The translations under genes and the position numbers were made by a program. Shown here piece after piece: positions 22,470-24,266 of a stretch of DNA of 24,266 nt. Numbering within the stretch: position 1 is the first letter of the stretch; every line of letters begins with the position of its first letter. The notes beneath the pieces were generated by a model that was not told the origin of the DNA, made no database searches, and saw nothing but the letters and a program-made list of their open reading frames with translations. The DNA is taken from contig JAKUNY010000006.1 in NCBI GenBank assembly GCA_022451765.1, positions 1 through 24,266 on the forward strand. Direction: 5' to 3'. The stretch comes from Candidatus Poseidoniaceae archaeon. Lineage in GTDB: Archaea; Thermoplasmatota; Poseidoniia; Poseidoniales; Poseidoniaceae.

Positions 22470-22980
22470 TGGAATCTGTAAATTGAACGGGAGGAGTTGA
22501 ACCAGCAAGCATTGCATCAATAGCATCTTTCAACTCACTCGTCGTTGCTGCAGTAGGATCACGTGGGCTGTCGTCCATGCGACCATGGTAAATGACAACA
22601 CCTTTCCCGTTCATCAAGAAGAATTCTGGTGTTCTTTGTGCTCCCCACAAGGCTGCAACTTCCTGGGTACCATCGTGCAGATAAGGGTATGGCATCCCTT
22701 TTCCAGCTCTTTTCTGCATGTTCTCAAAAGAATCCGCTGGGTAATTATCTGGATCATTTGAATTAATTCCAACAAAACCGATTGCATTGACTTTGCAATA
22801 TTCTGCCATGTTGTTCATTCGATCGATACTCGCTATGACGTAAGGACAATGATTGCATTCAAAGACAACAACACATCCGTTCTTGAGCATCGATCCGGAC
22901 AGGGAGGAGGTTCCTCCATCCGAATCATTTGCATTTTTCAGGTTAAATTCTGGGGCGACATCACCAATCCTTAGGGACAT
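22444..22980 (-). CDS. Thioredoxin-like redoxin-family protein (CNHC active site)
   Basis: A 178-residue cytoplasmic thiol protein of the AhpC/TSA-redoxin group. It opens GDVAPEFNL, the usual peroxiredoxin-like start, then carries CNHCPYV at residues 42-48 (Cys42 and Cys45), the motif of a widespread thioredoxin-family subgroup. RTPEFFLMNGKGVVIYHG corresponds to the cis-Pro strand and core sheet of thioredoxins. The normal peroxiredoxin PxxxTxxC site is absent, so it is more likely a disulfide reductase or oxidase than a peroxidase. It follows the TPR gene by 42 bp and overlaps the VOC gene at its 3' end, so the three probably form one transcript. Partner proteins are unknown. Confidence 0.88.
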   Translation of the reverse strand: MSLRIGDVAPEFNLKNANDSDGGTSSLSGSMLKNGCVVVFECNHCPYVIASIDRMNNMAEYCKVNAIGFVGINSNDPDNYPADSFENMQKRAGKGMPYPYLHDGTQEVAALWGAQRTPEFFLMNGKGVVIYHGRMDDSPRDPTAATTSELKDAIDAMLAGSTPPVQFTDSIGCSVKWK

Positions 22981-23022
22981 AGTTTCGCCTTGTCAACATT
23001 ATTCATAGGTGTTCGCTTCTGC

Positions 23023-24266
23023 TCAGATGCTTGCGAGCTGCTGCTCACATTGTTGCAACCGTTGCCTAGCAAGAGGGTGATCTGGCTCAAGAGCAAGTAC
23101 TCCCCTCCATGCAGCAGAGGCTTGCTCGACGTTGTTGCTTGCATGATGAATGGCAGCGGCCTGTACGCGAGCATGGATGTTGTTTCCATCTGCTCGAATC
23201 GCTGCTTCAAAGTCGCTGAGTGCAGCCTCATACTTTTCCCAAGCAGCGTACAACATTCCACGCTGATGCCACGCATCCCCATGGTCTGGCGCAAGACGTA
23301 ATGCTTCATTGATTGGACCCTCGGCTCGCTCGGGTCGATCGAGTGCGAGATAGCATGCACCTAGTTTTGTCAGCGCCTGATAGTGATGTGGGGCTTGCTC
23401 AAGAACAGCCAAGAAACCTTCCTTTGCTTCTTCCCATTCAGCAAGGCGTGATTGCGCATCTGCCCGTGCAAAGACAGCTACAGTAAGTTCAGGTGCCAAT
23501 GAGAGGAGGATGTTTGCATCTTCTTTCGCTTCAACAGCCATGTCCAGTGCAAGATAGCAATTGATGCGATTGAGTCGGGCCCGGATGTGTTTTGGTTTCT
23601 CGCTTAGTGTGTCCGTGTACATAGCGATTGCACGCTCAGGATCTCCGGATTTTACTGCAACGTTCCCTCGTACATAGGCAATTGTTGGACCACTACCCTG
23701 AATTTCAGCAGCATCAATGTAACGCGTTGCCGCATGAATATCGTTCTGGTCAATGGCCAACATCGCCGCCTCAATGGAACAGGATGAATCCGTATCTCCC
23801 AACAATCGGCGGGCTCTGTCCAACGAATTACCAGCCTCTTCGAGGTTCTTTAGAAGTCGTTGGGTTCGCGCGAGGCCGAGCCAGGCAACTCCTGTTTCAC
23901 GGTTGAGTTGAAGAGCCGCTTCAAATGATTTAATCGCCGAACCTAGAAGGAGCTGATCGGTTTTTCCTGTTCCATCTCGCTGACGATCTGCCCGGGCTAG
24001 ATGCAATCGCCCCTCGACAATGTGAAGCTCCGGATGATCAATGGTTGAAGGCGTACCATCGAGTAGTGCCTGAGCCACCTCAATCCTTCCTTCTGAAAGT
24101 CGACGTGATGCAACAATGCTCCGCAATTCCGCATCCATTGGAAACTTATCAATCGCCTTCTCTAACGAGGCCTCAGCAGCCATGAGGTCTCCGGTGTCAG
24201 CAAGAAGATCGGCCTTTAAGACAATGAGTTTGGCGCCCCCACAGTCCAATGCCACAGCGTGGGTTG
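23023..24266 (-). CDS. TPR-repeat protein (5' end beyond the window)
   Basis: At least 410 residues made of tandem tetratricopeptide repeats of about 34 residues. Typical units are HHYQALTKLGACYLALDRPE, then HGDAWHQRGMLYAAWEKYEA and NIHARVQAAAIHHASNNVEQ, each with the W/L-G-Y-A-P pattern. There is no signal peptide or membrane segment in the visible part. The frame is open to the right edge with no stop, and the GTG at 24255 is an internal codon as likely as a start, so the gene is treated as truncated. TPR proteins are scaffolds for protein complexes; the client is unknown. Two genes follow on the same strand (redoxin, VOC). Confidence 0.88.
   Translation of the reverse strand, partial: THAVALDCGGAKLIVLKADLLADTGDLMAAEASLEKAIDKFPMDAELRSIVASRRLSEGRIEVAQALLDGTPSTIDHPELHIVEGRLHLARADRQRDGTGKTDQLLLGSAIKSFEAALQLNRETGVAWLGLARTQRLLKNLEEAGNSLDRARRLLGDTDSSCSIEAAMLAIDQNDIHAATRYIDAAEIQGSGPTIAYVRGNVAVKSGDPERAIAMYTDTLSEKPKHIRARLNRINCYLALDMAVEAKEDANILLSLAPELTVAVFARADAQSRLAEWEEAKEGFLAVLEQAPHHYQALTKLGACYLALDRPERAEGPINEALRLAPDHGDAWHQRGMLYAAWEKYEAALSDFEAAIRADGNNIHARVQAAAIHHASNNVEQASAAWRGVLALEPDHPLARQRLQQCEQQLASI

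Noticed and set aside
1..24266. tRNA, rRNA, CRISPR arrays or prophage genes
   Set aside because: No tRNA cloverleaf, rRNA-like block, regularly spaced repeat or phage structural/integrase gene was found by reading both strands; a covariance-model scan was not possible here.

Overview
The window is about 24 kb of dense coding DNA: 19 supported protein genes (two cut by the window edges), one small chimeric remnant ORF, and no RNA gene, CRISPR array or transposase that I can see. It is most likely archaeal and fits a marine Thermoplasmatota genome of the Poseidoniia (Marine Group II) type. The supporting signs are an archaeal-type beta-CASP RNase, AlaX, AT-rich TATA-like boxes, Shine-Dalgarno GGTGA motifs, large lipobox-bearing secreted peptidases, and bacterial-type genes such as uvrA and an RluA-family gene. 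The phylum call is inference from gene content and style, with no marker gene to settle it.

Layout. (1) 1-8311, minus strand: a tightly packed run moeA > RluA-type pseudouridine synthase > uvrA > purL (with a PurS-like N-terminus) > purQ (cut by the edge). (2) 8378-12185: a tungstate-uptake module. A fused TupB-TupC permease/ATPase on the plus strand meets tupA tail to tail with a 4 bp overlap. tupA is the last gene of a minus-strand group made of a beta-CASP RNase, a basic zinc-ribbon protein and tupA. With MoeA diverging from tupBC, this looks like metal supply plus metal insertion for tungsto/molybdopterin enzymes. (3) 12509-14143, plus strand: a dicluster ferredoxin, a short Rossmann flavoprotein-like protein and AlaX, translationally coupled by overlapping stops and TTG starts. 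(4) 14190-18471: an unknown Cys-rich protein, an M50 intramembrane protease, and a two-gene unit on the minus strand made of a membrane protein with a very acidic tail and an unrecognised 679-residue protein. (5) 18536-22030: an M28-peptidase lipoprotein followed by a tandem-duplicated cassette region. (6) 21939-24266: a VOC protein with a DUF1289-like Cys motif, a thioredoxin-like protein and a TPR protein (cut by the edge).

The most unusual structure is the cassette region. Two copies of about 215 bp carry the 5' end of the M28 peptidase gene, a divergent promoter and the first 15 or so codons of a small membrane-protein gene. A partial copy of the 3' end of the VOC gene lies between them. 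The two membrane proteins share the N-terminal leader but have apparently unrelated bodies. At the junction the M28 signal peptide is joined in frame to the VOC C-terminus, giving a 45-residue chimeric lipoprotein-like ORF. This looks like a tandem duplication or additive integration at a locus with exchangeable cargo. The second candidate for new biology is the unknown 679-residue protein and its membrane/acidic partner.
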